NCBI GenBank assembly: GCA_024693065.1
Contig: JAILLP010000033.1
Location: forward strand, 124,001-188,000
Direction of reading: 5' to 3'
DNA from: Paludibacteraceae bacterium
GTDB taxonomy: Bacteria > Bacteroidota > Bacteroidia > Bacteroidales > Paludibacteraceae
DNA length: 64,000 nt
Shown: positions 35,501 to 43,721 of the stretch, one piece after another
Numbering within the stretch: position 1 is the first letter of the stretch
Layout of the letters: every line of letters begins with the position of its first letter
Notes under the pieces: generated by a model
The model's database searches: none
Seen by the model: only the letters and a program-made list of their open reading frames with translations
Told to the model about the DNA's origin: nothing
Program-made: the position numbers and the translations under genes

Positions 35501-36503
35501 CAATGGCGTCGGCATGACGCGGGAACGTGTGGATGAATTGATGAGGGATGGAGACCATGAGTCTACCTTAGGTACGAACAATGAGCGAGGAACCGGTTTG
35601 GGCTTCCAATTGACGAAAGACTTTATCCGTAAGAGTGGCGGTACGATCTCCATGGAAAGTGAAGTGGGGAAAGGTACCACTGTGACCATCCTATTGCCTA
35701 AGTCGGATGAGCTGGTCGAGATCTCTCAGCCTGAGGTTGAGGCTGAGTTTGTGGTGAACACCGAACTGATGGATGGTAACGTGGTGATGATTGTCGACGA
35801 TGATCCGTTGATACTCAATAATCTGAAGGATATGTTGCAACCATATTTCCAAGTGATTGATGCGAACAATGGGGAGGAGGGCTTCGAGTTGGCTTGCAAG
35901 GAAAACCCTGACATCATCATCTCTGACGTTGAAATGCCGGTGATGGATGGAATAGAGATGTATAAACGACTGCGGAGTCTGCACTCTGCCGTGGTGCCGC
36001 TGATATTCTTGTCTGCCCGTAGCGACGAGGACGATAGGTTGCGCGGACTCTCCAGCGGTGCGATTGACTATGTGACCAAGCCGTTCGCTTCCAGGGAATT
36101 GTTGATGAAACTGAATAATATCCTGCAATGGCGTAGGCAGCAGCAACAGGAGGTCCTTTCGCGCAATCTGGAAGTGAACCGGATCGACGAAGAGACCAAC
36201 TCTGTGCTTAGGCAGTTCTTGGAGGTGGTGGAGAAACGTTATCAGGACTCCGACTTCTCTGTCGATGATATTGCGGACGCATTGGCTATGAGCAAATCGT
36301 CGCTCTCCCGCAAGTTGAAATCCATCACGGATAAGACACCTTTGGAGATCATTACGGAATACCGTTTGCATCGTGCGCAGGAAATGTTGAAGACGGGACA
36401 GAGCGTTTCGGACGTGGCGTATTCAGTGGGATTCAATGACCCTCTCTATTTCAGCAGGAAGTATAGATCATATTTTGGTTATCCGCCTTCCCAAGAAGGG
36501 TGA
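32508..36503 (+). CDS. Hybrid two-component system sensor/regulator 1 (Reg_prop, Y_Y_Y, HisKA, REC, AraC HTH)
   Basis: A single 1331-residue protein combining sensor kinase and response regulator. In order: a signal sequence (about residues 1-23); a periplasmic Reg_prop double beta-propeller (repeats such as GFLWIATEYGLNKFDG, DGDIWIGTQNAGLWRYG); a Y_Y_Y domain ending near residue 760; and a membrane helix (about 775-797). A short coiled coil follows, then HisKA with phospho-accepting His854 (VVAHDLKNPM) and a HATPase (NLLTNSAKF, DNGVGM, GTGLGF). Last are a receiver with Asp1140 (IIISDVEMPVMDG, then YVTKPF) and a C-terminal AraC helix-turn-helix. Such proteins usually sense oligosaccharides and sit beside SusC/SusD loci; none is nearby, so the ligand and regulon are unknown. 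Confidence 0.94.
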   Translation: MVFLRVVIVLVFSFSLFQPLRAMEWAAFRHYTVRDGLSCNYIHAITQDKNGFLWIATEYGLNKFDGVHFKNYFFEDYPSLFRNDINRAAMLPDGRVCFGGNNGLALSYDEQTDSFKNLAPKDFDSTYYKCVTGIYPISHGRTILSTNEGLYVYNDSLGIFDKDPSLFEATKTVFTCSLIDDEWGRIWIGRFPGIHIWDKNYKQCGPPFLGRINEMVSSMVRLDKQRVLFSSSIGSLGVVYMHEDGAIDRVEILDTPFKCITSLLKDSKGRIWLGTSGSGLWKGSCEGGKWHFEKLEPINIKADELKKVHTLFEDRDGDIWIGTQNAGLWRYGPIKGSGSLHSSDIGFPLVDGTSFAEDDKGNIVVCADGHGAYLLSPELKLLKHIQTDDGLSSNNVLSAQKSIDGKIWLASWGGVPCTYDTETGKIRQYPFDGIGFPYSTSKVLCCYQNGDVGVGLAGDGVYLLPKDSSRWTHQRFNNDPAMLSEDRWVEHVMETKQGTRWVITSRSVWHSEQGGPYKAAFPDVDANQSHNPLMMYQGACDEQGNLFVVSNRGVLRFEADGSSYAWLDFLPEGHYSSIVMGRDGQMWTSGSNGILHFDYKEKSYRLVLLDERCRNRNYFTARAAFQDSKGRFYFGSTEGFIVFDPMLLHETSSVDYLSFSDLYLFGERVAPNSELLPSPLSQTKELVLNYDETNIEIAFDVLDFSGLNNVDASYRINGLDRRWVDLGEKREVKISHLPIGDYVLEVKAHRRDGVGESKSISLNIKVLPPWWKTWWFTLIVFSFLVAAVVAFFYLRFRTIVRQRELLAKKVAERTKELDESNKLLEQKQELIERRNQDLLDVLKEKDRLISVVAHDLKNPMFAIVGALDGILKKKETSPNTWKVLNDTYLSAFNLQSVMVKLLEWARGKQTDVACTLQNVSLRQILKEVTDLLKGVMSEKEITVTCSCNVSHKVYVDPRMVGTAIRNLLTNSAKFTAEGGLINVVAEEEDGRVRLTISDNGVGMTRERVDELMRDGDHESTLGTNNERGTGLGFQLTKDFIRKSGGTISMESEVGKGTTVTILLPKSDELVEISQPEVEAEFVVNTELMDGNVVMIVDDDPLILNNLKDMLQPYFQVIDANNGEEGFELACKENPDIIISDVEMPVMDGIEMYKRLRSLHSAVVPLIFLSARSDEDDRLRGLSSGAIDYVTKPFASRELLMKLNNILQWRRQQQQEVLSRNLEVNRIDEETNSVLRQFLEVVEKRYQDSDFSVDDIADALAMSKSSLSRKLKSITDKTPLEIITEYRLHRAQEMLKTGQSVSDVAYSVGFNDPLYFSRKYRSYFGYPPSQEG

Positions 36504-36565
36504 TCATACGTTCGTGTCGTGTGTTTTTGTGTGGAGGTGAGTGCCGAAATTTTTTTTTGTGCGTT

Positions 36566-36598
36566 TTTGTGCAAAATAAATGAATTTGATTACCTTTG
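36566..36598 (+). promoter_or_regulatory. Consensus promoter in the 36504-36914 gap
   Basis: TTTG at 36566-36569, 21 bases, and TACCTTTG at 36591-36598: both boxes perfect. It is followed by no recognisable gene but by a strong terminator about 110 bases on. Confidence 0.75.
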
Positions 36599-36604
36599 TA
36601 TTGT

Positions 36605-36739
36605 CAATGACGAATAGAACAATTATTGATAAAGTGTAATAATGGTTTATTCTAGACCGAGATTTTGAAAATTACCTGCATGTATTGTGTAAGCTTTGCG
36701 AAATTGGGCAGATCCATTCGGGTCTGCCCATGTTTTTTT
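36605..36739 (+). ncRNA. Candidate small RNA of about 130 nt
   Basis: The segment lies between an exact Bacteroidota promoter and a terminator whose stem is GGGCAGATC/GGTCTGCCC, followed by seven T. The only open frames inside are very short (MTNRTIIDKV and MVYSRPRF), so a non-coding RNA is the simplest reading. I cannot place it in a known RNA family; 6S RNA and the Bacteroidales-1 motif should be tested. The 5' end is estimated as seven bases after the -7 box. Confidence 0.5.
36706..36739 (+). terminator. Terminator of the candidate small RNA
   Basis: GGGCAGATC (36706-36714) pairs with GGTCTGCCC (36721-36729) around a six-base loop, followed by ATG and a T7 run. Confidence 0.88.
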
Positions 36740-36870
36740 ATATGGACTCCTCGAGCAATAAATCCCATACAGGGACGTGGATGAGAAGAGCGCTCAAACC
36801 GTCTTTTTTGTACTAATTAATTTAATATAGGGGAATTTGTTGATGTGTTGTCGCTGTTGACTACCCGATA

Positions 36871-36906
36871 AAATAAAAATGGCTGATAATCAAGCGATTA
36901 ACAGCC
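36871..36906 (-). terminator. Terminator of tRNA-Leu (minus strand)
   Basis: On the minus strand GGCTGTTAATC and GATTATCAGCC pair over eleven positions with one mismatch, followed by an ATTTTTATTT tail. Confidence 0.8.
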
Positions 36907-36914
36907 TTTCTTTG

Positions 36915-36998
36915 TACCCAGACCCGGGGTCGAACCGGGATGGAAGTGAATCCACTGGTGTTTGAGACCAGCGCGTCTACCGATTCCGCCATCTGGGC
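36915..36998 (-). tRNA. tRNA-Leu (anticodon CAA)
   Basis: Read on the minus strand: acceptor GCCCAGA/TCTGGGT with a G-U first pair and discriminator A. The anticodon stem CTGGT/ACCAG has loop CTCAAAC (anticodon CAA). A long variable arm follows, and the T loop is TTCGACC. The length is 84 bases without CCA. The minus-strand promoter box TATCTTTG lies 33 bases upstream. Confidence 0.97.
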
Positions 36999-37030
36999 AA
37001 TTCGCAGAACTATCGTTCTCAATTGCGGTG

Positions 37031-37038
37031 CAAAGATA
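37031..37038 (-). promoter_or_regulatory. -7 box of the tRNA-Leu promoter
   Basis: CAAAGATA on the plus strand reads TATCTTTG on the minus strand, a perfect Bacteroidota -7 element; the -33 region is weak. Confidence 0.6.
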
Positions 37039-37214
37039 GTCTATTTTTGCGACTTCCAAGCACGTTTGCACGTTTTTTTTGCGTTTTTATGGTTGTTTTT
37101 CGGTAAACTATTGTGAATCAGTTTGAAAAAATGAGGGTATGGGGCGTATTATGAAGGGAATATGAGAGAAGACATCATGTTTTCTGAGCTATCTGATTTA
37201 AATTATTACTAAAA

Positions 37215-37245
37215 CTTGAGTTATTAGAGAAAAATAGTAAATTTG
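37215..37245 (+). promoter_or_regulatory. Promoter of manC
   Basis: CTTG at 37215-37218 (one base off TTTG), 19 bases, and a perfect TAAATTTG at 37238-37245, about 30 bases before the start codon. Confidence 0.65.
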
Positions 37246-37274
37246 TGCGGTAATTGCTATTAAAAAAATATATG

Positions 37275-38354
37275 ATGAGTAATAACTATTGCGTAATAAT
37301 GGCGGGTGGTGTAGGCAGCCGTTTCTGGCCATTTAGCACCAACAACAGACCTAAACAATTTTTGGATTTCTTCGGAACGGGTCGTTCTTTGCTACAAATG
37401 ACTTACGATAGGTTCTTGAAAATCGTCCCGAAAGAACATATACTGATAGCTTCTAGTAATCAATATAAAGACCTTATTTTAGAACAACTCCCTGATATTC
37501 AGGTGAGTCAAGTTTTGTTGGAGCCTGCCCGTAGAAATACTGCTCCATGTATTGCTTATGCGATGCATCGAATCAAATCAGAGAATCCAAACGCTAACGT
37601 TGTCGTTTCACCTTCCGACCACCTGATCCTGAAGGAAGAGGAGTTCGTGCAGACGATAAAGAATGGTTTGGAATATACCTCAAACCATAACGATATCCTG
37701 ACGTTGGGTATCAAGCCTAGTCGCCCGGAAACAGGTTATGGGTATATTCAGGTGGCGGATTTGACTTCTGATAGTAATATTTTGAAAGTGAAGACTTTCA
37801 CCGAGAAACCTAACATTGAATTGGCTAAGATATTCTTGGAAAGCGGCGATTTCTTCTGGAACTCGGGTATGTTCCTCTGGAACGTGAACACGATCATCGA
37901 GGCGTTCGACCTCTATTTGAACGAAATGAATCGTAAGTTCGAAGGAGGTGCCACATTCTATGGCACGGATAAGGAACAGCCTTTCATCGATAGTATATAT
38001 CAATCTTGTACAAATATTTCCATCGACTATGCTATCCTCGAGAAGGCGAAAAACGTGCATGTCTTGGCGGCTAATTTCGGTTGGTCTGACCTTGGTACGT
38101 GGGGTTCCGTGTACGAGCATTCGGACAAGGATGCGGACAAGAACGTCACCCTGAAGTGCAAGACGCTCTTCTATGACAGCAAAAACAACGTTGTGGCGCT
38201 CCCTGAGGGCAAATTGGCGGTGATCCAAGGCTTGGACGGCTATATCGTCGCTGAGGCTGACAAAGCCCTCCTGATTTGCAAGAAGGACGAGGAACAGCAC
38301 ATCAGACAGTTCGTGAACGATACGAAGGTGAAGATCGGCGAGGAGTTCATATGA
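37275..38354 (+). CDS. manC: Mannose-1-phosphate guanylyltransferase
   Basis: Makes GDP-mannose from mannose-1-phosphate and GTP, the precursor for mannose and fucose in capsule, lipopolysaccharide and glycoproteins. The nucleotidyltransferase signature IMAGGVGSRFWPFSTNNRPKQ is at the N-terminus. NVVVSPSDHLI (metal-binding aspartate), KPSRPETGYGYIQ, FTEKPNIELA and FFWNSGMFLWN follow. At about 359 residues it is the short form without the C-terminal phosphomannose isomerase domain. Two adjacent ATG codons are possible starts (37272 and 37275); the second is used here. It is monocistronic and ends at a shared bidirectional terminator. Confidence 0.95.
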   Translation: MSNNYCVIMAGGVGSRFWPFSTNNRPKQFLDFFGTGRSLLQMTYDRFLKIVPKEHILIASSNQYKDLILEQLPDIQVSQVLLEPARRNTAPCIAYAMHRIKSENPNANVVVSPSDHLILKEEEFVQTIKNGLEYTSNHNDILTLGIKPSRPETGYGYIQVADLTSDSNILKVKTFTEKPNIELAKIFLESGDFFWNSGMFLWNVNTIIEAFDLYLNEMNRKFEGGATFYGTDKEQPFIDSIYQSCTNISIDYAILEKAKNVHVLAANFGWSDLGTWGSVYEHSDKDADKNVTLKCKTLFYDSKNNVVALPEGKLAVIQGLDGYIVAEADKALLICKKDEEQHIRQFVNDTKVKIGEEFI

Positions 38355-38369
38355 TAGCGGATTCCCTCT

Positions 38370-38424
38370 CAAAATAATGGAAGCCCTATTGCTCGATGAT
38401 TCGGCAATAGGGCTTCCATTTTTA
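38370..38424. terminator. Bidirectional terminator between manC and the TerC gene
   Basis: AATGGAAGCCCTATTGC (38376-38392) and GCAATAGGGCTTCCATT (38404-38420) form a perfect 17-pair stem, with T runs on the plus-strand side and A runs (T on the minus strand) on the other. It serves both convergent genes. Confidence 0.92.
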
Positions 38425-38438
38425 TATCTCTCAATGGA

Positions 38439-39500
38439 TTACTCTTCCTCTTTCTTCGCATTCTTGACAGGGAAGAGTAGGGAAGCGACGATGCTGAGCG
38501 CCAATATGCCTAGGATGACCAACAGGGATGTGCCCGGACCGATCTCTATTTCAAAGAATGTGTTGAGCAACATCTTGACACCGATGAACGACAGCAGCAC
38601 GCCCAAGCCGGTCTTCAGCCTGCAGAACATGTTCATCACGTTGCTGAGCATGAAGAAGAGGGAACGTAGCCCCATGATGGCGAAGATGTTCGAGAAGAAT
38701 ACGATGTAAGGATCCCTCGTGACGGAGAAGATGGCGGGGATGGAGTCCACTGCGAAGAGGATGTCGGAGAACTCGATGACCAAAAGCACGAGGAATAGGG
38801 TCGTGATGAAGAGTTTTCCTTCATTGCGCACGAAAAAGTCATGTCCTTTGTATGATTTGTCCAGCCTGAAATGTCTGGCGGCGAACTTGACGATAGGGTG
38901 GTTCTCCGTGTCGATTTTCTCCTCTTCCTCTTTCCCCACAAGCATTTTCAGACCGGAGAAGATGAGCAGGCCACCAAATACGGCGAGCACCCACGTGAAG
39001 CGTTGGATTAGGGCGGAGCAGAGGAATATGAAGGAGAAACGCAGGACGATGGCTCCGATGATTCCCCAGAATAGTACCCTATGGTAATATTTCTTTTCGA
39101 CGCCGAAGCTCATGAAGATCATGATCATCACGAAGATATTGTCCACGGAGAGCATCTCCTCGATCACATAGCCTGAGAAGTATTCCAGCGTGAGCGCTTT
39201 CCGGTAGAGGTGCAGGTTCGCATCCAAACCCAGTTGAGGGTCTATTTTTAGCCCGTGTCCGTGCGAAAGGTTAAGCTCGGTAAGCCTTTCGAGCGAGTCC
39301 ACGCCATGGATGTATTCTCCGAAGAAATAGATGAGTCCGCCGAAGAGCATGGCAACCGCCACCCATATGCAGGTCCACGTCATGGACTCCTTAAATGACA
39401 CAACATGATCATCCTTATGGAACACGCCAAGATCCAGGGCGAGAAGGAAAGAGATAATCAGCAAAAAGCCTCCGAAGGAGACGAAATCATACACAGTCAT
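38439..39500 (-). CDS. TerC family integral membrane protein
   Basis: A 353-residue membrane protein of the TerC/Alx family; characterised members export manganese or take part in tellurium resistance and metal loading of exported enzymes. Family motifs are the acidic membrane segments EEMLSVDNIFVMIMIFMSFGV (about 124-144) and LLVIEFSDILFAVDSIPAIFSVTRDPYIVFFSNIFAIMGLRSLFF. Both carry the conserved Asp and Glu that bind metal. About eight or nine helices can be placed. It stands 6 bases downstream of hybrid system 2 on the same strand, so read-through cotranscription with apbE and that regulator is possible. Confidence 0.92.
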   Translation of the reverse strand: MTVYDFVSFGGFLLIISFLLALDLGVFHKDDHVVSFKESMTWTCIWVAVAMLFGGLIYFFGEYIHGVDSLERLTELNLSHGHGLKIDPQLGLDANLHLYRKALTLEYFSGYVIEEMLSVDNIFVMIMIFMSFGVEKKYYHRVLFWGIIGAIVLRFSFIFLCSALIQRFTWVLAVFGGLLIFSGLKMLVGKEEEEKIDTENHPIVKFAARHFRLDKSYKGHDFFVRNEGKLFITTLFLVLLVIEFSDILFAVDSIPAIFSVTRDPYIVFFSNIFAIMGLRSLFFMLSNVMNMFCRLKTGLGVLLSFIGVKMLLNTFFEIEIGPGTSLLVILGILALSIVASLLFPVKNAKKEEE

Positions 39501-39506
39501 AATCTA

Positions 39507-42500
39507 TTATTTTTTACGGTTCTTATATTCTGTTGGGGTGACCCCATATTTCTGTTTGAAGCAACGGCTGAAGTAGCGGGAGTCGGACATGCCGATCATG
39601 TAGGTGATCTGCGTCATGTTGTAGTCGCTGTTGTCGATCAAGTCCGCCGCATGGGAGAGGCGAGTCTCGCGGATGAACTCCATCGGTGTGAGGCCTACGA
39701 GCGCCTTGACCTTGGACGTGAGGTTCCATTTCCCTATCTTGAGTTCGTCTTGCAGATCCTCCACGGAGAATTCGCTGTTGTCCATGTTTTTGTTGATGAT
39801 TTCGACGATAGAGCGCATGAAGGCATCGTCTTTCGGAGCGAGTGGCTCTTGGGTCGAGGAGTCTTCCGTCTCTCCTTTCGTGTCGGCGTCGAATGTTCTG
39901 TTGCTTATCAGGTTGTTTTTGTATTTTTCCTGCCACTTCTCCCTCTCCGATAGGATATTGTCAATCCTAGCCTCCAGATATGCCATGCTGAAAGGCTTGG
40001 TGATATAGTCGTTCGCACCGATCTTCAGGCACTCTATCTTGCTCTGCATATCCGTTTTGGCGGTCAATAGGATGATAGGAATATGGGAGGTCTGCTCGTT
40101 GGCTCTGATCTTCCTCACCATCTCCATACCGTCCATCACAGGCATCATGATGTCGGTGAGGATGAAGTCCGGGAGCTCCCTTTGTGAGGCTTCGAGTCCT
40201 TGTTCTCCGTTTGCCGCCTCGACGATAAGGAAGCGTTTGCCTAATACGGAGCGCAGGAATTCCCTGAGTTGTTCATTATCCTCCACAATCAGCAGTTTAG
40301 GTTGCTCTTGCGTGCCCGCATCAAGTGCGTTCCCTTTCGAATCCGTTTCAGCGGCGTGTGGTGTGCCTTTTGTCTCGTCGTTGATGACAATGTCCACTGT
40401 GTTGTCGAAATGGTCCACGCCAGGTTTTAGCCGGATGGAGAATGTGGTGCCCTCGTTCGGTTCGCTCTCCACGCTCACGCTGGCCTTGTGGAGGTCCACA
40501 ATCTCCTTGACGAGGGAGAGCCCGATGCCCGTTCCGCTCTGTTTGGTGAGGGAGAAGTTCTGCAGTGTGGTGTATCGTTCGAAAATGATGGAGAGCTTGT
40601 CCTTCGGCATTCCGCACCCTTTGTCGGCCACCTCGATGACGCCCTCACCGTTGTCCAGGTAGGTACGCACGGAGACTGCTTTCCCGTCGGGCGTGAACTT
40701 GAAGGCGTTCGAAAGCAGGTTAAAGATGATGGTGTCGATCTTATCCCTGTCCACCCAGAAAGTGGCGCCGTTCGTCTCGTCGTTGACGGTAAACTTGATT
40801 TGCCGGTTATCCGCCAACTTGAGGAATGTAGTGCTGCAGGATGCGATGAATTCGCCCAAGCGGGTCTGTTCCACCCGTAGCCTCATCTTGTTGCTCTGTA
40901 TCTTTCTGAAATCCATGATTTGGTTCATCATCCTGAGCATCCTGTTCGTGTTGGTTCTCACAACCTCCAATTGATCTCTGTCCGCTGGACGTAGAGACCC
41001 GTTCTCCAACACGTTTTCTAGTGGTCCGTTGATGAGTGTGAGCGGGGTGCGTAGTTCGTGGGAAATATCCGTGAAGAACTGCAGTTTGGAGTCGGACATC
41101 TCCTGTTCCATCTTCATCTTTGTTCTGGAGCGGTAGATGGAGGCGGAGGCGAGGATGATCAGGGCGATGATCAGCGCATAGATCAGGTAGGCCCAGCCTG
41201 TTTCCCAGAAGGATGGCAACACGACGATTTTCAGCTCCCTGATGTTGTCGTACCAGATGCCCTCGCTGTTGGTCGACTTGACGAGGAAGGTGTATTCTCC
41301 CTTAGACAAGTTCGTGTAGGTGGCGAGTCGCTGGTTGCCCACGTAGTTCCATTCGTTCTCGAACGGTTCCAGCTTGTAGGCGTACTGGATATGTTCGGGG
41401 AACCTGTAGTCGAGTGCGGCATAGCCGATGGAGAAGACAGACTGGTTATGCTTCAGGGTGATCTCCTCTAGGTAGTCGGCGGATATCTGCATGACAGAGC
41501 TCGGCTCCTGGATGTTCTGCTCCTTGTTGAAGAGGAGGAAACGGGTGAATACGATTGGTGGCATGTAGTCCGCCGGCTTGATCGCTTGCGGGTTGAATGA
41601 GAAATACCCTGAGTTGGTGGCGGTGGATATGATGCCGGAGTGCCGTCTGACCAACCTCTTCCCCGAGTTTTCGGTGCAACGGAAGTTCTGCACTTGCCCG
41701 AAGGATTCAGATGCGTTCGTTTCCGTGTTGAACTTGACGATAGACTCCTCCGTCAGGATCCATAGGTTGTCTTGCGCATCGTCAGAGATGTTGTAGAGCA
41801 AGTCGGAAGGGAAGCGGTTGTTGCCCCGGCTGAACGGCTCGAACTCAGGCGTTTGGAAGAGCACGAATTCGTTTTTCAGGCGGAAGAGTCCTCCGCCGAA
41901 AGAGGCCAACCAGATATCCCCCTTCTCGTTTTGGAAGATGTCGTAGATGCAGCTGTTGGACAGGTTGGTGTTTTCCGTGTTGTAGAAGAGAAAGCGAATC
42001 TCTTCAGGTTTGTCGAATTCGGAGGAGAAGATGGTGAGTCCTTCGCTGGATCCTAGCCATATGTTGCCGTTCTTATCTTCCATGAGGGAGTGTGATTTTT
42101 CCACGGTCGGAGGATAGTTGAACTTGAACAGGTTCTCTTTGTGGATGAAGCGGTAATTGTTCTCCGTTTGTAGGAGGAGGTGTAGTCCTCCGCCTGGGGA
42201 GGCAAGCCAGAGATGTCCCTTGCTGTCTTCCAATATGTTGTTGAAATCGTTGGACAATGGCTGGAAGCCAGGTTCCGTCGCTTGGCACTTCTTGATGGAG
42301 AATCTGTTTTTGCTTTGTTCCGTGATTTCGAGGAGAGCCTTGTCTGTCGAGATCCATATCTTTCCGGTCCGCCCTTGGTAGATGACGGATATATTGCCGA
42401 AATGAGTTTTATTTGTGCCCACCTCGCCTTTTGTGTTGACGAATCCGATGAGCTTGTCCTCCGTGTCGTAGATCCGTAATGCGCCATCCTCCGTGGCCAT

Positions 42501-43715
42501 CCATAGCCTTCTGGAATCGTCTTCGAATAGGGCTCTCGCCTCGCAAAACACGTTGGTATGGGATGTGGACATGTCTGAACTCAGTCCTAGAGGATTGTCG
42601 AAGTTCACAGTTTTCCTGATTCCCGCATTGGGTTCTGCGGCCCAGAGTACACCCATCGTGTCAGACAGGGTCGAGGCGTTCTTCAGCGAGTTGGCTGATT
42701 TCTCTTGTATGGACAGCGTGTGGGCGTTGATTTCGTAAACAATGTTCTGGCTTTTCAGTTTGGCGTAGACATTTCTTTTGTCGTCTTGCCAAATCTTTTC
42801 GGCAGAGCCTTCCATCGTTTGTTTTCCCTTGACATTCCAGCTTGTCAGGTCTGTCACTTGGATGTTGAGGCTGTTGCTGATTGTGCAGAAATGCGTTTCG
42901 TCGAGCAGGAAGATATGGCTGATTTCCTCGTTCGGATTCCCTATCGCGATGGTGGAGAATCTTTTCTTTGTCTTGTCGTATAGGATAACCTTGCCTTGGG
43001 AAGCCGCGATGAGCAGTTCCTGGTCCGTCTCGATCATTTGGAAGGCGGAGAGGCTGTCAGGCAAGGAGATGTAATTCAGGGAGATGGTGGTGTCTTGTTG
43101 GGTGATGGTGGCCGCTCCCTGTTTCGTCAGCAGCCATTTCTGCCCGTTCTTTTCCATGAAGACGTTGTTGACTTTCGTCCCTTGATCCTCCTCTGTCTCT
43201 CTTCCCACATGGATGAGATGAGCATCTCCGGTGGAATCCATCATGATCTGTAGCGCACCGTTCTCGTTCGAACTGAGGACCCATAGTTCTGTGGGTGATA
43301 GCTGAATGATTTCGGAGGCGGAGAAGTAGTTGTCACCCTTGTTGCTGTCGGCGGAAGGGTAGAGCGAGAAGGTCTCCTTCCTCGGGTCGAAACGCAGCAC
43401 CTGTCCGATGTCGTTGAGGATCCACAGATGGTGAAACTGGTCTTGTTTGATATCGATGAACTGGTTGCTGATGCTTCGTGAGAGCTCTTTGGAGTCCGCC
43501 TTGAAGTTCTTGAAATCATAGCCGTCGAATCGGCTGAGACCGTCCAGGGTGGTCGCCCAGATGAAGCCCGACTCCCCTTTGAGGAGGCTGGTGACGTCGT
43601 TTTGGGAGAGTCCCGCCTCCGTCGTGTAGTTTGAGATGCGTATGCCCATTTGCCCATACCCGAAGAGGTGGGCGAGAAAAAGAATCGTTATCGATAGGAA
43701 GGCTCTTTTACGCAT
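39507..43715 (-). CDS. Hybrid two-component system sensor/regulator 2 (Reg_prop, Y_Y_Y, HisKA, REC, AraC HTH)
   Basis: A 1402-residue one-protein signalling system with a signal peptide (about 1-22, ending HLFGYGQMG). Periplasmic Reg_prop propeller repeats follow (GFIWATTLDGLSRFDG, GKIWISTDKALLEI, GNIWLGSSEGLTIF, GDIWLASFGGGLFRL), then a Y_Y_Y domain and a membrane helix near residue 840. The rest is HisKA with His886 (DISHELRTPLTL), HATPase, a receiver with Asp1188 (FILTDIMMPVMDG, then YITKPF) and an AraC-type DNA-binding domain at the end. It is longer than system 1 and clearly a distant paralog. It lies six bases after apbE and is followed closely by the TerC gene. No SusC/SusD or glycoside hydrolase gene is adjacent. 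Confidence 0.94.
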   Translation of the reverse strand: MRKRAFLSITILFLAHLFGYGQMGIRISNYTTEAGLSQNDVTSLLKGESGFIWATTLDGLSRFDGYDFKNFKADSKELSRSISNQFIDIKQDQFHHLWILNDIGQVLRFDPRKETFSLYPSADSNKGDNYFSASEIIQLSPTELWVLSSNENGALQIMMDSTGDAHLIHVGRETEEDQGTKVNNVFMEKNGQKWLLTKQGAATITQQDTTISLNYISLPDSLSAFQMIETDQELLIAASQGKVILYDKTKKRFSTIAIGNPNEEISHIFLLDETHFCTISNSLNIQVTDLTSWNVKGKQTMEGSAEKIWQDDKRNVYAKLKSQNIVYEINAHTLSIQEKSANSLKNASTLSDTMGVLWAAEPNAGIRKTVNFDNPLGLSSDMSTSHTNVFCEARALFEDDSRRLWMATEDGALRIYDTEDKLIGFVNTKGEVGTNKTHFGNISVIYQGRTGKIWISTDKALLEITEQSKNRFSIKKCQATEPGFQPLSNDFNNILEDSKGHLWLASPGGGLHLLLQTENNYRFIHKENLFKFNYPPTVEKSHSLMEDKNGNIWLGSSEGLTIFSSEFDKPEEIRFLFYNTENTNLSNSCIYDIFQNEKGDIWLASFGGGLFRLKNEFVLFQTPEFEPFSRGNNRFPSDLLYNISDDAQDNLWILTEESIVKFNTETNASESFGQVQNFRCTENSGKRLVRRHSGIISTATNSGYFSFNPQAIKPADYMPPIVFTRFLLFNKEQNIQEPSSVMQISADYLEEITLKHNQSVFSIGYAALDYRFPEHIQYAYKLEPFENEWNYVGNQRLATYTNLSKGEYTFLVKSTNSEGIWYDNIRELKIVVLPSFWETGWAYLIYALIIALIILASASIYRSRTKMKMEQEMSDSKLQFFTDISHELRTPLTLINGPLENVLENGSLRPADRDQLEVVRTNTNRMLRMMNQIMDFRKIQSNKMRLRVEQTRLGEFIASCSTTFLKLADNRQIKFTVNDETNGATFWVDRDKIDTIIFNLLSNAFKFTPDGKAVSVRTYLDNGEGVIEVADKGCGMPKDKLSIIFERYTTLQNFSLTKQSGTGIGLSLVKEIVDLHKASVSVESEPNEGTTFSIRLKPGVDHFDNTVDIVINDETKGTPHAAETDSKGNALDAGTQEQPKLLIVEDNEQLREFLRSVLGKRFLIVEAANGEQGLEASQRELPDFILTDIMMPVMDGMEMVRKIRANEQTSHIPIILLTAKTDMQSKIECLKIGANDYITKPFSMAYLEARIDNILSEREKWQEKYKNNLISNRTFDADTKGETEDSSTQEPLAPKDDAFMRSIVEIINKNMDNSEFSVEDLQDELKIGKWNLTSKVKALVGLTPMEFIRETRLSHAADLIDNSDYNMTQITYMIGMSDSRYFSRCFKQKYGVTPTEYKNRKK

Positions 43716-43721
43716 GGTACA

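Noticed and set aside
36742..36816. A 24-codon open frame after the small RNA terminator
   Set aside because: No promoter or start signal of its own was seen and the length is compatible with chance; mentioned only as a side note to the small RNA candidate.
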